In this document: in pieces, positions 9,210 to 19,189 of the stretch | Layout: each line of letters opens with the position of its first letter | How positions within the stretch are numbered: position 1 is the stretch's first letter | From: Butyrivibrio sp. MC2013 | GTDB lineage: Bacteria > Bacillota > Clostridia > Lachnospirales > Lachnospiraceae | Direction: 5' to 3' | Length of the DNA: 37,212 bases | NCBI RefSeq assembly: GCF_000424585.1 | Contig: NZ_AUKE01000031.1 | Coordinates: 1-37,212 of the forward strand | The notes under the pieces: model-generated | Databases searched by the model: none | The model's input: the letters and a program-made list of their open reading frames with translations, nothing else | Told to the model about the DNA's origin: nothing | Position numbers and translations under genes: made by a program

Positions 9210-12149
9210 TCACAAAAGATCTGCTACCTTACCTGCGTCTAACAAACCGATCAGCATCTTCTCAAATTCATCGATTATAGCCTTGAGAATATCTGTATCG
9301 TAGAAACCGGATGCCGCGCTAACCTGGTAATGCTTATCAGCTGTATGATCCACCAGCATATTGAGCCTGGTCCAGATATGGGCATCATCAAAATAGAAGC
9401 CTATGTCTTTATAGACACATTCCAAACCTCCCAGTCTGATATTCAGATCCATGGAAGCTCTGAAATTCATATATATATCGTTTTTGATATTGGGATATCT
9501 GTCAGACATCTCCACAATATCTATTCCGCCATAATATGACAGGTTCTGGTATGTATCCTGTATTTCTGAGAGGAGCTGATCTATGCTCTTGTCAGGATCA
9601 AGGTCTGTATACATATACAGGGCCTGGGCCAGTACACCCCTGATAGATCTGTAGCTTGGATCCACACGGCCGTTGTATATGGTCATATTGGTAAGCTTCT
9701 CAGTCTTTATGAGCTTTTTGTGCATAGTCAGTGCAAAAGCGGCCTGCAGATAGATGATCTCCGATACTCCCCTTTCTTTCAGGAAGTTCTCAACCTTTTT
9801 TCTATCAAGCTCTGGCGCAACTTTTTTAAAATAGACCTTATCCTGTTTTTCTCCCTTGGCAGGCAGATTATCAGGAGTCACCGCGTTGTAGAGCTTCTCG
9901 TGATATTCGATAGCCTTCTTGTAATAATCACTGCTCCTTATATCCTGTTCATAAACAGACAGGTCAAAAATATCCACATTTTCTGCAGATCTCTCTCTGC
10001 CCTCATATCCTGCCTCTATATCATTTATCATGTTCTTGATAGATGATTCATCATAGATCAGGTGGTTGAGATTGATATAGAGATAATCATCAGAGCCTAC
10101 ATGGAGGATAGCGATCTCATAGAGCTCATCCTTTGTCAGATCCCTTCTGACTGCAGCTCTCTGCCTCCTGAATTTCTCAAATTCCGAAGGTTCAATATCT
10201 ATTTCCTCCATATGGGGCTTTCTGTCTGTCCTGTACATCTTGCCGCTCTTACTGTCAAAGCTCACATTAAGCCCGGGACTGTCAGCAAAATACCCGTTCA
10301 CAACATCCATCAGCTTCCTGATATCTATTCCCTGAGGAAGCTTCCAGTAGCCTCTGAAATCATTGATATCAAGAGGCGTATTGATCTTGGCACACTCATT
10401 TACCTGATATTTTTGGGCATTGGTCATCTCAAATTCAGTCTGGCTTTCATCAGCCCCTTTAATATCCGGTTTTACAAAGGAGGCGTTCTTTTTGATCTCC
10501 TCTGCTATCAGCCTGGGAGTAGCTCCCATCATGATGTCTCTGGCACTGATACCCTTGATGCCGCATTCCGTGCACAGAGCCACAGCATTTATGGAATTGC
10601 CGCCCAGCTCAAAGAAATTATCATTTCTGCCAACCCTCTTAATTTTTAATACTTTCTGCATTGCAGCGGCTATAGCTGCTTCTACATCTCCCACAGGCTC
10701 TTCATAATCTGCAGTGAGCTGGTTCAGATCAGGACGGCCGATGGATTTCCTGTCAATCTTGCCATTGACATTAACAGGAAAAGCGTCCATCTTCACAAAG
10801 ATACCGGGGATCATATAGTGGGGGAGCCTGGCTTCAACACCCTTCTTAAGGACAGCTTTGTCCACAGGCTTATTTTCTGTATAAAAGCCGCACAAAAGCA
10901 TGGTGCCGTCTTCATTTTCAAAAGCCTTGACGATGGAACCTGTAACTCCTTCCACAGAATTCATGACAGACTCTATCTCACCGGGTTCCACTCTCTGACC
11001 ATGGAGCTTTAGCATCCAGTCATGACGATTGCCAAATAGGATATTACCGTCAGGAAGGAAACGCCCCACGTCTCCTGTCTTTACTGCTACAAGGCCATCC
11101 TCTATCTTCTTAAAGGTCTTTGCAGTCTGCTCAGGGAGATTGTTGTACTCATAGGGCAGATCACCATATATGATGATATTGCCTTCTTCGCCCCGGGGCA
11201 GTTCATTGCCGTCGTCATCCATGATCTTAACTGTGATGCCATAGATAGGCTTGCCCACAGGGGTATTATCATAGGCCTTGTCCAGTACAAACTTGCAGAC
11301 ACAGCCTATAGTCTCCGTCTGTCCGTATTTATTGACGATCCTGTAGTCATCCGAATAGACATTGACTACCTTTTCGCTTCCTGTCATTACGCTCTTTAAT
11401 GCCTTGTCTTTGTTCTTATATACCTTCAGCATCCTGGGCGCCAAAAATCCCACAGTGATATTATTGTCAGCATAATAATCCTGGACTTTGCCTACATCCT
11501 TTCTGGTATCCTCTGACAGCATATGCACATGGGAACCAACAGCCATATTTTTGAAATACTCAGCTATGGTAACAGTAAAGGATAAGGGTGCAGCGGAAGC
11601 ATAGACCACATGGACCTTGTTGGGCGCTGTATCCTCCACATTCCTTACTATCGCAGCTGTAACTGCCCTGTCTCTGTATATGACTCCTTTGGGATTTCCG
11701 GTAGAGCCTGAAGTATAGAAGATAAACCTCTTAAGCTCCGGAGCTTCCTCGCCCTTATCAGCATCAAAAGAGTCCACATCAGCCTTGTCAGGATCAAATT
11801 CATACTTATCTATGTCATCAAAAAAGTCATCGCCCAGGATCAGCTTGGCATCAGCATCCTTCTTTATATACTCCACTCTGGCCTCAGGGTAAGAGGGAAT
11901 AACAGGGATGGCTGTGGCACCAATCCTGACAGCACCATATTCTGCAGCCAAATATTCATAGCTTCGTCCAAGGCGTATGATCACAGCATCTTTCTTACGG
12001 ATGCCCATAGACATAAGCTTGACCGCTGCTTTACCTGAAAGGGCATTAAACTCTTTGTAGCTAATAGTCCTGGTGGCATCTTTGTCGGTCAAGCAAGGGG
12101 TGTCCGCATAAGTCCTCAGAGCATTGTCAATCTTTTCTATAAATCCCAT
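9210..12149 (-). CDS. NRPS-like protein, adenylation-carrier-condensation (module 3)
   Basis: The 979-residue protein has an adenylation domain (about 1-475) with TSGSTGNPKG (146-155), YGQTE (275-279), GQRVEPGEIE (384-393) and the catalytic Lys of NGKIDRK (Lys464 region). A carrier domain follows with DNFFELGGNS and phosphopantetheine Ser519, then a condensation-like domain (about 570-979). The condensation motif reads NHLIYDE (695-701): the catalytic second His (696) and the Asp are kept, while the first His and the Gly are changed. At the position that binds the alpha-amino group in classical amino acid adenylation domains I align Thr192 rather than Asp, so the substrate may not be an alpha-amino acid. 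The start overlaps the preceding module gene by 23 nt and has AGGAG upstream. No thioesterase follows, so the terminal C domain may release the chain. Confidence 0.88.
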   Translation of the reverse strand: MGFIEKIDNALRTYADTPCLTDKDATRTISYKEFNALSGKAAVKLMSMGIRKKDAVIIRLGRSYEYLAAEYGAVRIGATAIPVIPSYPEARVEYIKKDADAKLILGDDFFDDIDKYEFDPDKADVDSFDADKGEEAPELKRFIFYTSGSTGNPKGVIYRDRAVTAAIVRNVEDTAPNKVHVVYASAAPLSFTVTIAEYFKNMAVGSHVHMLSEDTRKDVGKVQDYYADNNITVGFLAPRMLKVYKNKDKALKSVMTGSEKVVNVYSDDYRIVNKYGQTETIGCVCKFVLDKAYDNTPVGKPIYGITVKIMDDDGNELPRGEEGNIIIYGDLPYEYNNLPEQTAKTFKKIEDGLVAVKTGDVGRFLPDGNILFGNRHDWMLKLHGQRVEPGEIESVMNSVEGVTGSIVKAFENEDGTMLLCGFYTENKPVDKAVLKKGVEARLPHYMIPGIFVKMDAFPVNVNGKIDRKSIGRPDLNQLTADYEEPVGDVEAAIAAAMQKVLKIKRVGRNDNFFELGGNSINAVALCTECGIKGISARDIMMGATPRLIAEEIKKNASFVKPDIKGADESQTEFEMTNAQKYQVNECAKINTPLDINDFRGYWKLPQGIDIRKLMDVVNGYFADSPGLNVSFDSKSGKMYRTDRKPHMEEIDIEPSEFEKFRRQRAAVRRDLTKDELYEIAILHVGSDDYLYINLNHLIYDESSIKNMINDIEAGYEGRERSAENVDIFDLSVYEQDIRSSDYYKKAIEYHEKLYNAVTPDNLPAKGEKQDKVYFKKVAPELDRKKVENFLKERGVSEIIYLQAAFALTMHKKLIKTEKLTNMTIYNGRVDPSYRSIRGVLAQALYMYTDLDPDKSIDQLLSEIQDTYQNLSYYGGIDIVEMSDRYPNIKNDIYMNFRASMDLNIRLGGLECVYKDIGFYFDDAHIWTRLNMLVDHTADKHYQVSAASGFYDTDILKAIIDEFEKMLIGLLDAGKVADLL

Positions 12150-15045
12150 CTTCCTCTCCTTTTATAATCCTTGTAAGCGCTTCGTCAAAACTGCCAACAA
12201 AGCTTCTTGCAAATTCCTCTGATACTTTTGCCGAAGCAAAGGAAACCGTATATCCCATATCCCCCGGCCATCTGTTGATCATAAAATCCATGTCGGTAAA
12301 GGGCTTGTTGACTGTAAAAAACTCTATGAGAAAGTCTGTTCTGAACTTCTCATCACCAAGCTTTAGAGACATAGAAGGAGCATTTCTGTAGTTCACCGTT
12401 AGTCCTGATTTAATAGCCGGATACTTATCCACCAGATCAAAGGTATCGAGAATGTCATAATAGACAAGCTTTTGATACTGCTTCTCTATTCCCTCAAAGT
12501 ATTCCTTGAGGCTCCCATACTTGCCCAGTCCCGAGCGGATAAATACAGCCTTGGCAAATACTCCGTGAGCATTATTCAAAAGGCTATTTCCCCTTCCGTC
12601 GTGAACATTCATATAGCAAAAATCTTTTTCGCCATATACCTTATTGACTGTGATCTCCATTGCCAGCTGCATAAGGGTCAGTATTGAGGTGCTGTATCTC
12701 TTCAGGAAATCATCAATCTCGCTTTGTTTGATATTTTGGAGGATGGGCATGGAGAACGCCGTTGCATATTTCTTTTCAGAGGCAAAAAATTCCGTTTTCT
12801 TAAGGCCCTTGTAATTATCTTCAAACACTTTCCGGGCGGCTTCTATAAGTCCACTGTCCTGACTGACCCTGCCCTCATATTCAATGAGGTCAAAAATGGA
12901 AGCCTCCTCTACAGGGCCCTCCTGGTCGTTATAATATGCTGATATGCATGCCAGCATGTTTTCCAGAGACTTGCCGTCATAGATCAGGTGGCAGATGCAG
13001 ATAAAGAGATAAATGCTGCCATCGTCAAGGCTGATAAGCTCTGCCTCAAACAAGGGATCTACCCTCATATCACGAACCCTTGTATAGCGCTTACTCCTGT
13101 AGCTCTCAAAATCCCCGGCAGGGATCTCTACTCTGGTGATATGGAACTCTTCATGACTGACATTGAGCCTGTTATTCTCTATATCTATATGACTCTTATA
13201 GATAGGATGATCATTGACCAGCTTATCTACCGCAGCTGAGAGTCTGTCTGTATCAACAGTGTCTGAGAGTTTAAAATAATAGGTCATATCTATGACATCT
13301 ATGGTAGTACCCAGGCTGGTACATACAGTATTTTGATACCTCTGTGACGTAGACAGGGGATAAACGTCTCCTACCTTATGGGATATCTCAAGGGCAGGCT
13401 TTGAATAAAAGCTCTTATCACTTATGAGAGCAGCAATCCCAGCAGGAGTCTGTCCTATCACTACTATTTGAGGCGCTATTCCTTCCACGCTGCACTCCGC
13501 ACACAGGTTTACAGCATTTATGGAATTGCCTCCCAGTTCAAAGAAATTGTCATTTCTTCCCACAAGACCAAGCTTCAGGATCTTTTGCATAGCCTGACAT
13601 ATCTTCTCTTCAATCTCATTTTCAGGCTTTTCATAGGCCGCCATGAGCTGATTAAAATCCGGCTTTTTAATGGACTTTCTGTCTATCTTGCCATTGGCAT
13701 TTACAGGAAAAGCATCCATCCTGACAAATACGCCGGGGATCATGTAATGAGGCAGCTTGTCCTCCAGACCTTTTTTGATAGCAGCTTTGTCCACAGGCTT
13801 ACTCTCTGTATAAAAGCCGCACAAAAGCATGGTGCCGTCATCGTTGTCAAATGCCTTTACTATGGAAGATGTGACACCATCTACCGTGTTCATGACTGAC
13901 TCTATTTCGCCGGGTTCTACTCTCTGACCGTGGATCTTGATCATCCAGTCATTCCTGTTGAGATAGACCACATTGCCATCAGGCAGCTTTTTGCCTATAT
14001 CACCTGAATAGATAAAGGTCCTGCCATCAGGGAGCTTCTTAAATACCTGAGAAGTCTGGTCCGGGAGATTATTATATTCACAGGGGAAATTACCTATAAT
14101 GCATATCTGACCTTCGTCTCCGTCAGGAAGCTCATTACCGTCCCCGTCTATGATCACGATATCTGCTCCCGTGAGAGCCTTGCCGATGGGAGTATTGTCA
14201 TAGAGCTTGTCTATGCGAAATTTAGTTATGATACCTATGGTCTCACTCTGACCATAGCAGTTATAGATCTCATAATCATCAGAGTAGATATTGACAACCT
14301 TTTCACTGGCCGTAAGGACTCTGACAAGGTCAGCGCCTTTATAATCAAATAGCTTCAGGATCCTGGGGCTGATAAAGCCTGTTCTGATATGATTGTCAGT
14401 GTAATAGCTTGCCAAAAGACCTGCATCTGACCTGACAGGATCACTGATCATATGGACATGGGCTCCCAAGGACAGATTGCATAGGTATTCCATCACAGTC
14501 ACGCAAAAGGACATGGTCGCCGATGCAGCAAAAACAAGAGGGTTTATCTCCTCCAAAAAGGGACTCATCCTCGTGATATGTGCATCCACATTAGACCTTG
14601 TGTATACCACCCCCTTGGGCTTACCGGTTGAGCCGGAGGTATAGAGTATCATGGCCCTTTCATCATCTCCGGCATCCACAATGTCACATACTGCATCCTC
14701 TGAATCTATACCCTCAAGGAAGTCCTCTCTTATGAGCATTTTGGCTCCGCTGTCCTTTTGGATATAAGCTACTCTCTCCTGAGGATAATCAGGTATCAGA
14801 GGGACTACCACAGCGCCCAGCTTTAAAAGCGCGATCTCACAGGCTATATATTCGCTGATCCTGGGCAGGATGATGATCACGCTGTCTCCTTTTAAGACAC
14901 CGCTTACAGCCAGTTTATGGGCTATCTTTGAGGACAGGCTGTCAAGCTCGCCATATGTTAGCGACCTCTTGCCGTCCCTGTCAGTTATGGCAACACTGTC
15001 TTTTAATTCTGCTACTTTTGCAGCAAACTCACTGATAAAATACAT
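12127..15045 (-). CDS. NRPS-like protein, adenylation-carrier-condensation (module 2)
   Basis: The 972-residue protein has the same domain order. Its adenylation domain has LYTSGSTGKPKG near 134-145, YGQSE, GQRVEPGEIE and NGKIDRK (451-457). The carrier Ser is 508 in FFELGGNS. The condensation motif is CHLIYDG (685-691) with catalytic His686. The first 460 or so residues are nearly identical to those of the neighbouring module encoded at 15048-17963, while the condensation domains are strongly diverged, so a recent duplication or gene conversion was limited to the adenylation part. Cys181 aligns by eye to the usual alpha-amino-binding Asp. The start codon follows the previous stop by 2 nt and shares GAGAGGATCTGAGA with it. 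Confidence 0.88.
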   Translation of the reverse strand: MYFISEFAAKVAELKDSVAITDRDGKRSLTYGELDSLSSKIAHKLAVSGVLKGDSVIIILPRISEYIACEIALLKLGAVVVPLIPDYPQERVAYIQKDSGAKMLIREDFLEGIDSEDAVCDIVDAGDDERAMILYTSGSTGKPKGVVYTRSNVDAHITRMSPFLEEINPLVFAASATMSFCVTVMEYLCNLSLGAHVHMISDPVRSDAGLLASYYTDNHIRTGFISPRILKLFDYKGADLVRVLTASEKVVNIYSDDYEIYNCYGQSETIGIITKFRIDKLYDNTPIGKALTGADIVIIDGDGNELPDGDEGQICIIGNFPCEYNNLPDQTSQVFKKLPDGRTFIYSGDIGKKLPDGNVVYLNRNDWMIKIHGQRVEPGEIESVMNTVDGVTSSIVKAFDNDDGTMLLCGFYTESKPVDKAAIKKGLEDKLPHYMIPGVFVRMDAFPVNANGKIDRKSIKKPDFNQLMAAYEKPENEIEEKICQAMQKILKLGLVGRNDNFFELGGNSINAVNLCAECSVEGIAPQIVVIGQTPAGIAALISDKSFYSKPALEISHKVGDVYPLSTSQRYQNTVCTSLGTTIDVIDMTYYFKLSDTVDTDRLSAAVDKLVNDHPIYKSHIDIENNRLNVSHEEFHITRVEIPAGDFESYRSKRYTRVRDMRVDPLFEAELISLDDGSIYLFICICHLIYDGKSLENMLACISAYYNDQEGPVEEASIFDLIEYEGRVSQDSGLIEAARKVFEDNYKGLKKTEFFASEKKYATAFSMPILQNIKQSEIDDFLKRYSTSILTLMQLAMEITVNKVYGEKDFCYMNVHDGRGNSLLNNAHGVFAKAVFIRSGLGKYGSLKEYFEGIEKQYQKLVYYDILDTFDLVDKYPAIKSGLTVNYRNAPSMSLKLGDEKFRTDFLIEFFTVNKPFTDMDFMINRWPGDMGYTVSFASAKVSEEFARSFVGSFDEALTRIIKGEEDGIYRKD

Positions 15046-15047
15046 TC

Positions 15048-17963
15048 TCAGATCCTCTCCAAAATATCAGCAACCTTTTCGCAAGTTACAATAAGCTCAA
15101 GTGCCTTTTCAAATGCTTCTGCTATTCTTTCTGTTTTGGCCTGATCAAAGAATCCTGCACCCAGGCTAAGGCTCAGTCTTCCGTCCGGAAGTTCGTCTAT
15201 CTGCATATTGAGAAGAGCTTCTATATGCTTGCCATCAAAGAAATATCCAAGGAGCAAAAACTCAAAGCTCTTATTGCCCAGATGAAAGCCATGTCCCATC
15301 CTTCCTCTGTAATTTAGATATATCTCAGATTCGGCTGCGGGATACTTCTCTGCCAGCTCTTTCATGGGGATCACGTCATAATATACGGATTCCTGATAGG
15401 ATTCCTGGAGCCTGCCCATAAAATCTGCCACTGTCATATCAGGCGAAGACTTCGCAAGGACAAATACTGCTCTGGCCACGCTTCCGTGTATCCCATTATA
15501 TGCAGCAAAGTCTCTTCCGCTATGGAGCACCTTTATGGTCAGCTCTTCTCTATCCATATATTTGGCTGCCGCCAGATATAGTGCCGCCTGGATATATACT
15601 ATCTGGGATACTCCAAGCTTTCTGAGGAATGCGTCCTTGCCGATAGCTGCAAAGTCAAGGCTTGTGAGCTTTCTCACAGATGAATCCATATGGTCATCGC
15701 TATCGCCCCGCGGCTTATCCTTCAAAGAGCCCAGCTGCCTGTCAAAAAACTCCTCTGCCTCTTTGTAGAAGGGGCCATTCCTGACTTCCTCTTCATAGGA
15801 TGCAACATCGAAAATGTCGTATTCCTCTGCTGCAACCTCTTTGCCTTCATATCTGTCAGAGATCTCATCATATAGGAGGGCTACGGATGCTCCGTCAAAT
15901 ACCTGATGGGTCATATTAAAGTAGAGATAGGTCTTCTCATCACCTACATGGACGATCTCCACATCAAACATGGGATCGTGTTCAAGGTCTCGTTTGGAGG
16001 CCGCTTTGCTCCTTCTATACTCCATAAACTTATCAGGTTCTATATCCAGCTCTTTAACATGAGCATTAACTGCAGAAGGCCTGATAAGCTTTCTTGATGA
16101 ACTAAATCTAATGCCATATACCAGATGAGCATTCAGGCTATCCTCTATGGCACCCTTAAGCCTTTTGACGTCTACTGTATCATCCAGCTCATAATAGGGT
16201 CTCCAGTCCATGAGATCTATACTTTCTCCAATCTTCTCACAATCATAGAAATTGTAGTGATTTGACAAAGCCATAGGATATTCATCTCTTACCTCATACC
16301 TTCTGTTAAACTCAGGCTTTAATACCCCTGACGCTGAAGCAAGCAGCTCTGCTATGCCTTTGGGAGTCTTGCCGTTTATGACAGCTCTGCTGGTGATACC
16401 CTCCAGCTTACATTCAGAACATAGCGCCACAGCATTAAGTGAGTTACCTCCCAGTTCAAAGAAATTGTCGTTTCTACCTACCCTGCTGATATTCAGCACC
16501 TTTTGCATAGCATCACAAATTGCCTTTTCTGCGCAGTCCACAGGCTCTTCATAATCTGCAGTCAGAGTATTAAAATCAGGTCTTCCAATGGATTTCCTGT
16601 CAACCTTGCCATTGGCATTAACAGGAAAAGCATCCATCCTGACAAATGCACCCGGGATCATGTAATGAGGAAGCTTGTCCTCCAGACCTTTTTTGATAGC
16701 AGCTTTGTCCACAGGCTTACTCTCTGTATAAAAGCCGCACAAAAGCATGGTGCCGTCATCATTGTCAAATGCCTTTACTATGGAAGAAGTGACACCGTCT
16801 ACTGCATTCATGACTGACTCTATCTCACCGGGCTCTACTCTCTGACCGTGGATCTTGATCATCCAGTCATTTCTGTTGAGATAGATCACATTGCCATCAG
16901 GGAGCTTCTTGCCTATATCGCCTGAATAGATAAAGGTCCTGCCATCAGGGAGCTTTTTAAATACCTGAGAAGTCTGGTCAGGAAGATTATTATATTCGCA
17001 AGGGAAATTGCCGATTATGCATATCTGACCTTCCTGTCCATTAGGAAGCTCATTACCGTCCCCGTCTATGATCACCATGTCTGATCCGGGCAGTGCCTTA
17101 CCGATGGGAGTATTGTCATAGAGCCTGTCTATAGGAAATGCAGTAAAGATACCTATGGTCTCACTCTGACCATAGCAGTTATAGATCTCATAATCATCAG
17201 AGTAGATATTGACCACCTTTTCACTGGCCGTAATGACTCTGACAAGGTCACCGCCTTTATAATCAAATAGCTTCAGGATCCTGGGGCTGATAAAGCCTGT
17301 TCTGATATGATTGTCAGTGTAATAGCTTGCCAAAAGACCTGCATCTGACCTGACAAGATCACTGATCATATGGACATGTGCTCCCAAAGACAGATTGCAT
17401 AGGTATTCCATCACAGTCACGCAAAAGGACATGGTCGCCGATGCAGCAAAAAGGGGAGGGCTGATCTCTTTAAGAAAAGGCCTCATCCTGGTGATATGTG
17501 CATCCACATTAGACCTTGTGTATACCACACCCTTGGGTTTACCGGTTGAGCCGGAGGTATAGAGTATCATGGCCTTCTCTTCATCAACTGCGTCTGCAAT
17601 TTCACAATCTGCATCCTCTGAATCTATACCCTCAAGGAAGTCCTCTCTTATGAGCATTTTGGCTCCGCTGTCCTTTTGGATATAAGCTACTCTCTCCTGG
17701 GGATAATCGGGAATCAGAGGGACTACCACCGCGCCCAGCTTTAAAAGCGCGATCTCACAGGCTATATATTCGCTGATCCTGGGCAGGATAATGATCACGC
17801 TGTCTCCTTTTAAGACACCGCTTACAGCAAGTTTATGGGCTATCTTTGAGGACAGGCTGTCAAGCTCGCCGTATGTTAGCGACCTCTTGCCGTCCCTGTC
17901 AGTTATGGCAACACTGTCTTTTAATTCTGAAACTTTTGCAGCAAACTCACTGATAAAATACAT
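15048..17963 (-). CDS. NRPS-like protein, adenylation-carrier-condensation (module 1)
   Basis: The 971-residue protein has an adenylation domain (1 to about 465), a carrier domain with Ser508 and a condensation domain (about 560-971) with THQVFDG (685-691; catalytic His686). The adenylation half nearly matches that of the next module. The carrier region (GRPDFNTLTADYEEP) instead resembles the module encoded at 9210-12149, so the protein is a mosaic. It is the first of three A-T-C proteins in transcription order. The incoming acceptor or donor could therefore be handled by the condensation domain of the GT2 fusion encoded upstream. It starts 34 nt after the GT2 gene, behind a tiny reading frame that looks like a leftover module C-terminus. 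Confidence 0.88.
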   Translation of the reverse strand: MYFISEFAAKVSELKDSVAITDRDGKRSLTYGELDSLSSKIAHKLAVSGVLKGDSVIIILPRISEYIACEIALLKLGAVVVPLIPDYPQERVAYIQKDSGAKMLIREDFLEGIDSEDADCEIADAVDEEKAMILYTSGSTGKPKGVVYTRSNVDAHITRMRPFLKEISPPLFAASATMSFCVTVMEYLCNLSLGAHVHMISDLVRSDAGLLASYYTDNHIRTGFISPRILKLFDYKGGDLVRVITASEKVVNIYSDDYEIYNCYGQSETIGIFTAFPIDRLYDNTPIGKALPGSDMVIIDGDGNELPNGQEGQICIIGNFPCEYNNLPDQTSQVFKKLPDGRTFIYSGDIGKKLPDGNVIYLNRNDWMIKIHGQRVEPGEIESVMNAVDGVTSSIVKAFDNDDGTMLLCGFYTESKPVDKAAIKKGLEDKLPHYMIPGAFVRMDAFPVNANGKVDRKSIGRPDFNTLTADYEEPVDCAEKAICDAMQKVLNISRVGRNDNFFELGGNSLNAVALCSECKLEGITSRAVINGKTPKGIAELLASASGVLKPEFNRRYEVRDEYPMALSNHYNFYDCEKIGESIDLMDWRPYYELDDTVDVKRLKGAIEDSLNAHLVYGIRFSSSRKLIRPSAVNAHVKELDIEPDKFMEYRRSKAASKRDLEHDPMFDVEIVHVGDEKTYLYFNMTHQVFDGASVALLYDEISDRYEGKEVAAEEYDIFDVASYEEEVRNGPFYKEAEEFFDRQLGSLKDKPRGDSDDHMDSSVRKLTSLDFAAIGKDAFLRKLGVSQIVYIQAALYLAAAKYMDREELTIKVLHSGRDFAAYNGIHGSVARAVFVLAKSSPDMTVADFMGRLQESYQESVYYDVIPMKELAEKYPAAESEIYLNYRGRMGHGFHLGNKSFEFLLLGYFFDGKHIEALLNMQIDELPDGRLSLSLGAGFFDQAKTERIAEAFEKALELIVTCEKVADILERI

Positions 17964-17965
17964 TC

Positions 17966-17998
17966 TCAGATCCTCTCTAAAATCTCAGATTTTCGCAT
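17966..17998 (-). other. Ten-codon minigene, probable vestige of an NRPS module C-terminus
   Basis: An ATG overlaps the stop of the GT2 gene as TAATG and opens a 10-codon frame reading MRKSEILERI, which stops 2 nt before the next NRPS-like start. The last residues ILERI and the sequence ATTTT.GAGAGGATCTGAGAATG match the junction at 15043-15066, where module 1 ends in ILERI and module 2 begins. This is best read as the residual end of a deleted or duplicated module. It might also serve to couple translation of the downstream gene. Confidence 0.5.
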
Positions 17999-19134
17999 TA
18001 CCATGACAAAAAGCTACGGGATACTATATCCTCCAAAGAACATACCCTATGTCCAACCTTCTTTTTTATCACATTCCAGAATTCATAGGATGAAAAACTA
18101 TCAGCATTTCTGTCATTTTCAGCCTGTTCATATTCTTCAAATATCTTATCCATCGCACCTTTGGGATCATCAGGACAATATTTTTCAAACAGGGCTATCA
18201 CACCTTCATCCCTGCTTAATACATCCCTTCCTATCTCCTTGTATTTGGCTATGGCATAGGGAGCTTTTATATCAGCAATTTCCATCTCCTTTAACCTGGT
18301 AATCTCCTCCGGATGCTCCTTAAGATAGGGAATATTACTAAATATCCTGTCAAAATTCTTCTCTATCTCAAACAGTGACATCTGGGCACTGATAAAAACC
18401 TTAGGATTTCCCACGCCTCTTGATACAGACTGGGCTTCACCCGTCCTATAGATATATGAGAACCTGTTATTTTGAACATATTTATCCGCTGTCAAAACGC
18501 ACTGCATCACAAAGATACAGTCTTCACCGATCTTCATATTCAGAAAGCGTATATTGTTTTTATCCAGAAATTCCTTTTTATATAGCTTGCCCCACACGCT
18601 CCAGTGGATCTCATAGGCATACCAGGCTCTGAGACGCTCCGCCATATCATCAAAGGATATGTTGGAAAGATCATTTTTATCCCTTTTACTCCTGGAAAAG
18701 ATCAGATTAACAAAATCATCTTCCGTCAAAGTCGTAAGATCATCAGGAAGCTTTGGGGTAACCGTGAGACGAACGCCTGTTGTATGGACAACATCGGCAT
18801 TCTCTTCTTCAGCAACGGATAACATGTCTGATATGGCATTATCCAGATACATATCATCCACATCAGCAAAACAGATATACTTGCCGCTGGCTTCCTCAAG
18901 ACCTCTGTTCCTGGCTTTGCCGGGGCCTCCGTTTTGCTCCTGTTCTATGACACGCACGCAGGGCAGGTCCTTATAGAGATTTACAGCGTAGTCATATGTA
19001 TCATCCGGGGACCTGTCATCTATGAGGAGTATCTCCAGGTCGTCTCCCAGTCCCTGACGCAGCAGGGCTTCTACACAGGGTCTGATATAAGCTTTAGCCT
19101 TGTACATAGGAACAATGATGGATACTTTTTTCAT
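17998..19134 (-). CDS. Family 2 glycosyltransferase
   Basis: The 378-residue cytosolic protein has a GT-A fold at the N terminus: VSIIVPMYKAKAYI, LLIDDRSPDDT, and GGPGKARNRGLEEASG leading to FADVDDMY, which carries the nucleotide-sugar/metal DxD motif (about residue 91-95). No membrane segment is obvious. The C-terminal 150 residues are helical and charged and not assigned. Such enzymes transfer a sugar or an activated polyol phosphate onto a cell-envelope or natural-product acceptor. The gene sits between a GT2-condensation fusion and the NRPS-like genes with short gaps (55 and 34 nt). The ATG is preceded by AGAGGTCAAT. Confidence 0.88.
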   Translation of the reverse strand: MKKVSIIVPMYKAKAYIRPCVEALLRQGLGDDLEILLIDDRSPDDTYDYAVNLYKDLPCVRVIEQEQNGGPGKARNRGLEEASGKYICFADVDDMYLDNAISDMLSVAEEENADVVHTTGVRLTVTPKLPDDLTTLTEDDFVNLIFSRSKRDKNDLSNISFDDMAERLRAWYAYEIHWSVWGKLYKKEFLDKNNIRFLNMKIGEDCIFVMQCVLTADKYVQNNRFSYIYRTGEAQSVSRGVGNPKVFISAQMSLFEIEKNFDRIFSNIPYLKEHPEEITRLKEMEIADIKAPYAIAKYKEIGRDVLSRDEGVIALFEKYCPDDPKGAMDKIFEEYEQAENDRNADSFSSYEFWNVIKKKVGHRVCSLEDIVSRSFLSW

Positions 19135-19189
19135 ATTGACCTCTTTTCTGAATAAGGACTCTTATAGGGTTTGCGTGGAAATCATGGGA

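Noticed and set aside
10062..10649. A 195-codon open frame on the plus strand
   Set aside because: Antisense shadow of the module 3 NRPS-like gene with no start signal.
9210..12149. Thioesterase or reductase domain at the end of the last module
   Set aside because: The C-terminal 400 residues align with the condensation domains of the other modules; no GxSxG thioesterase or Rossmann reductase motif follows.
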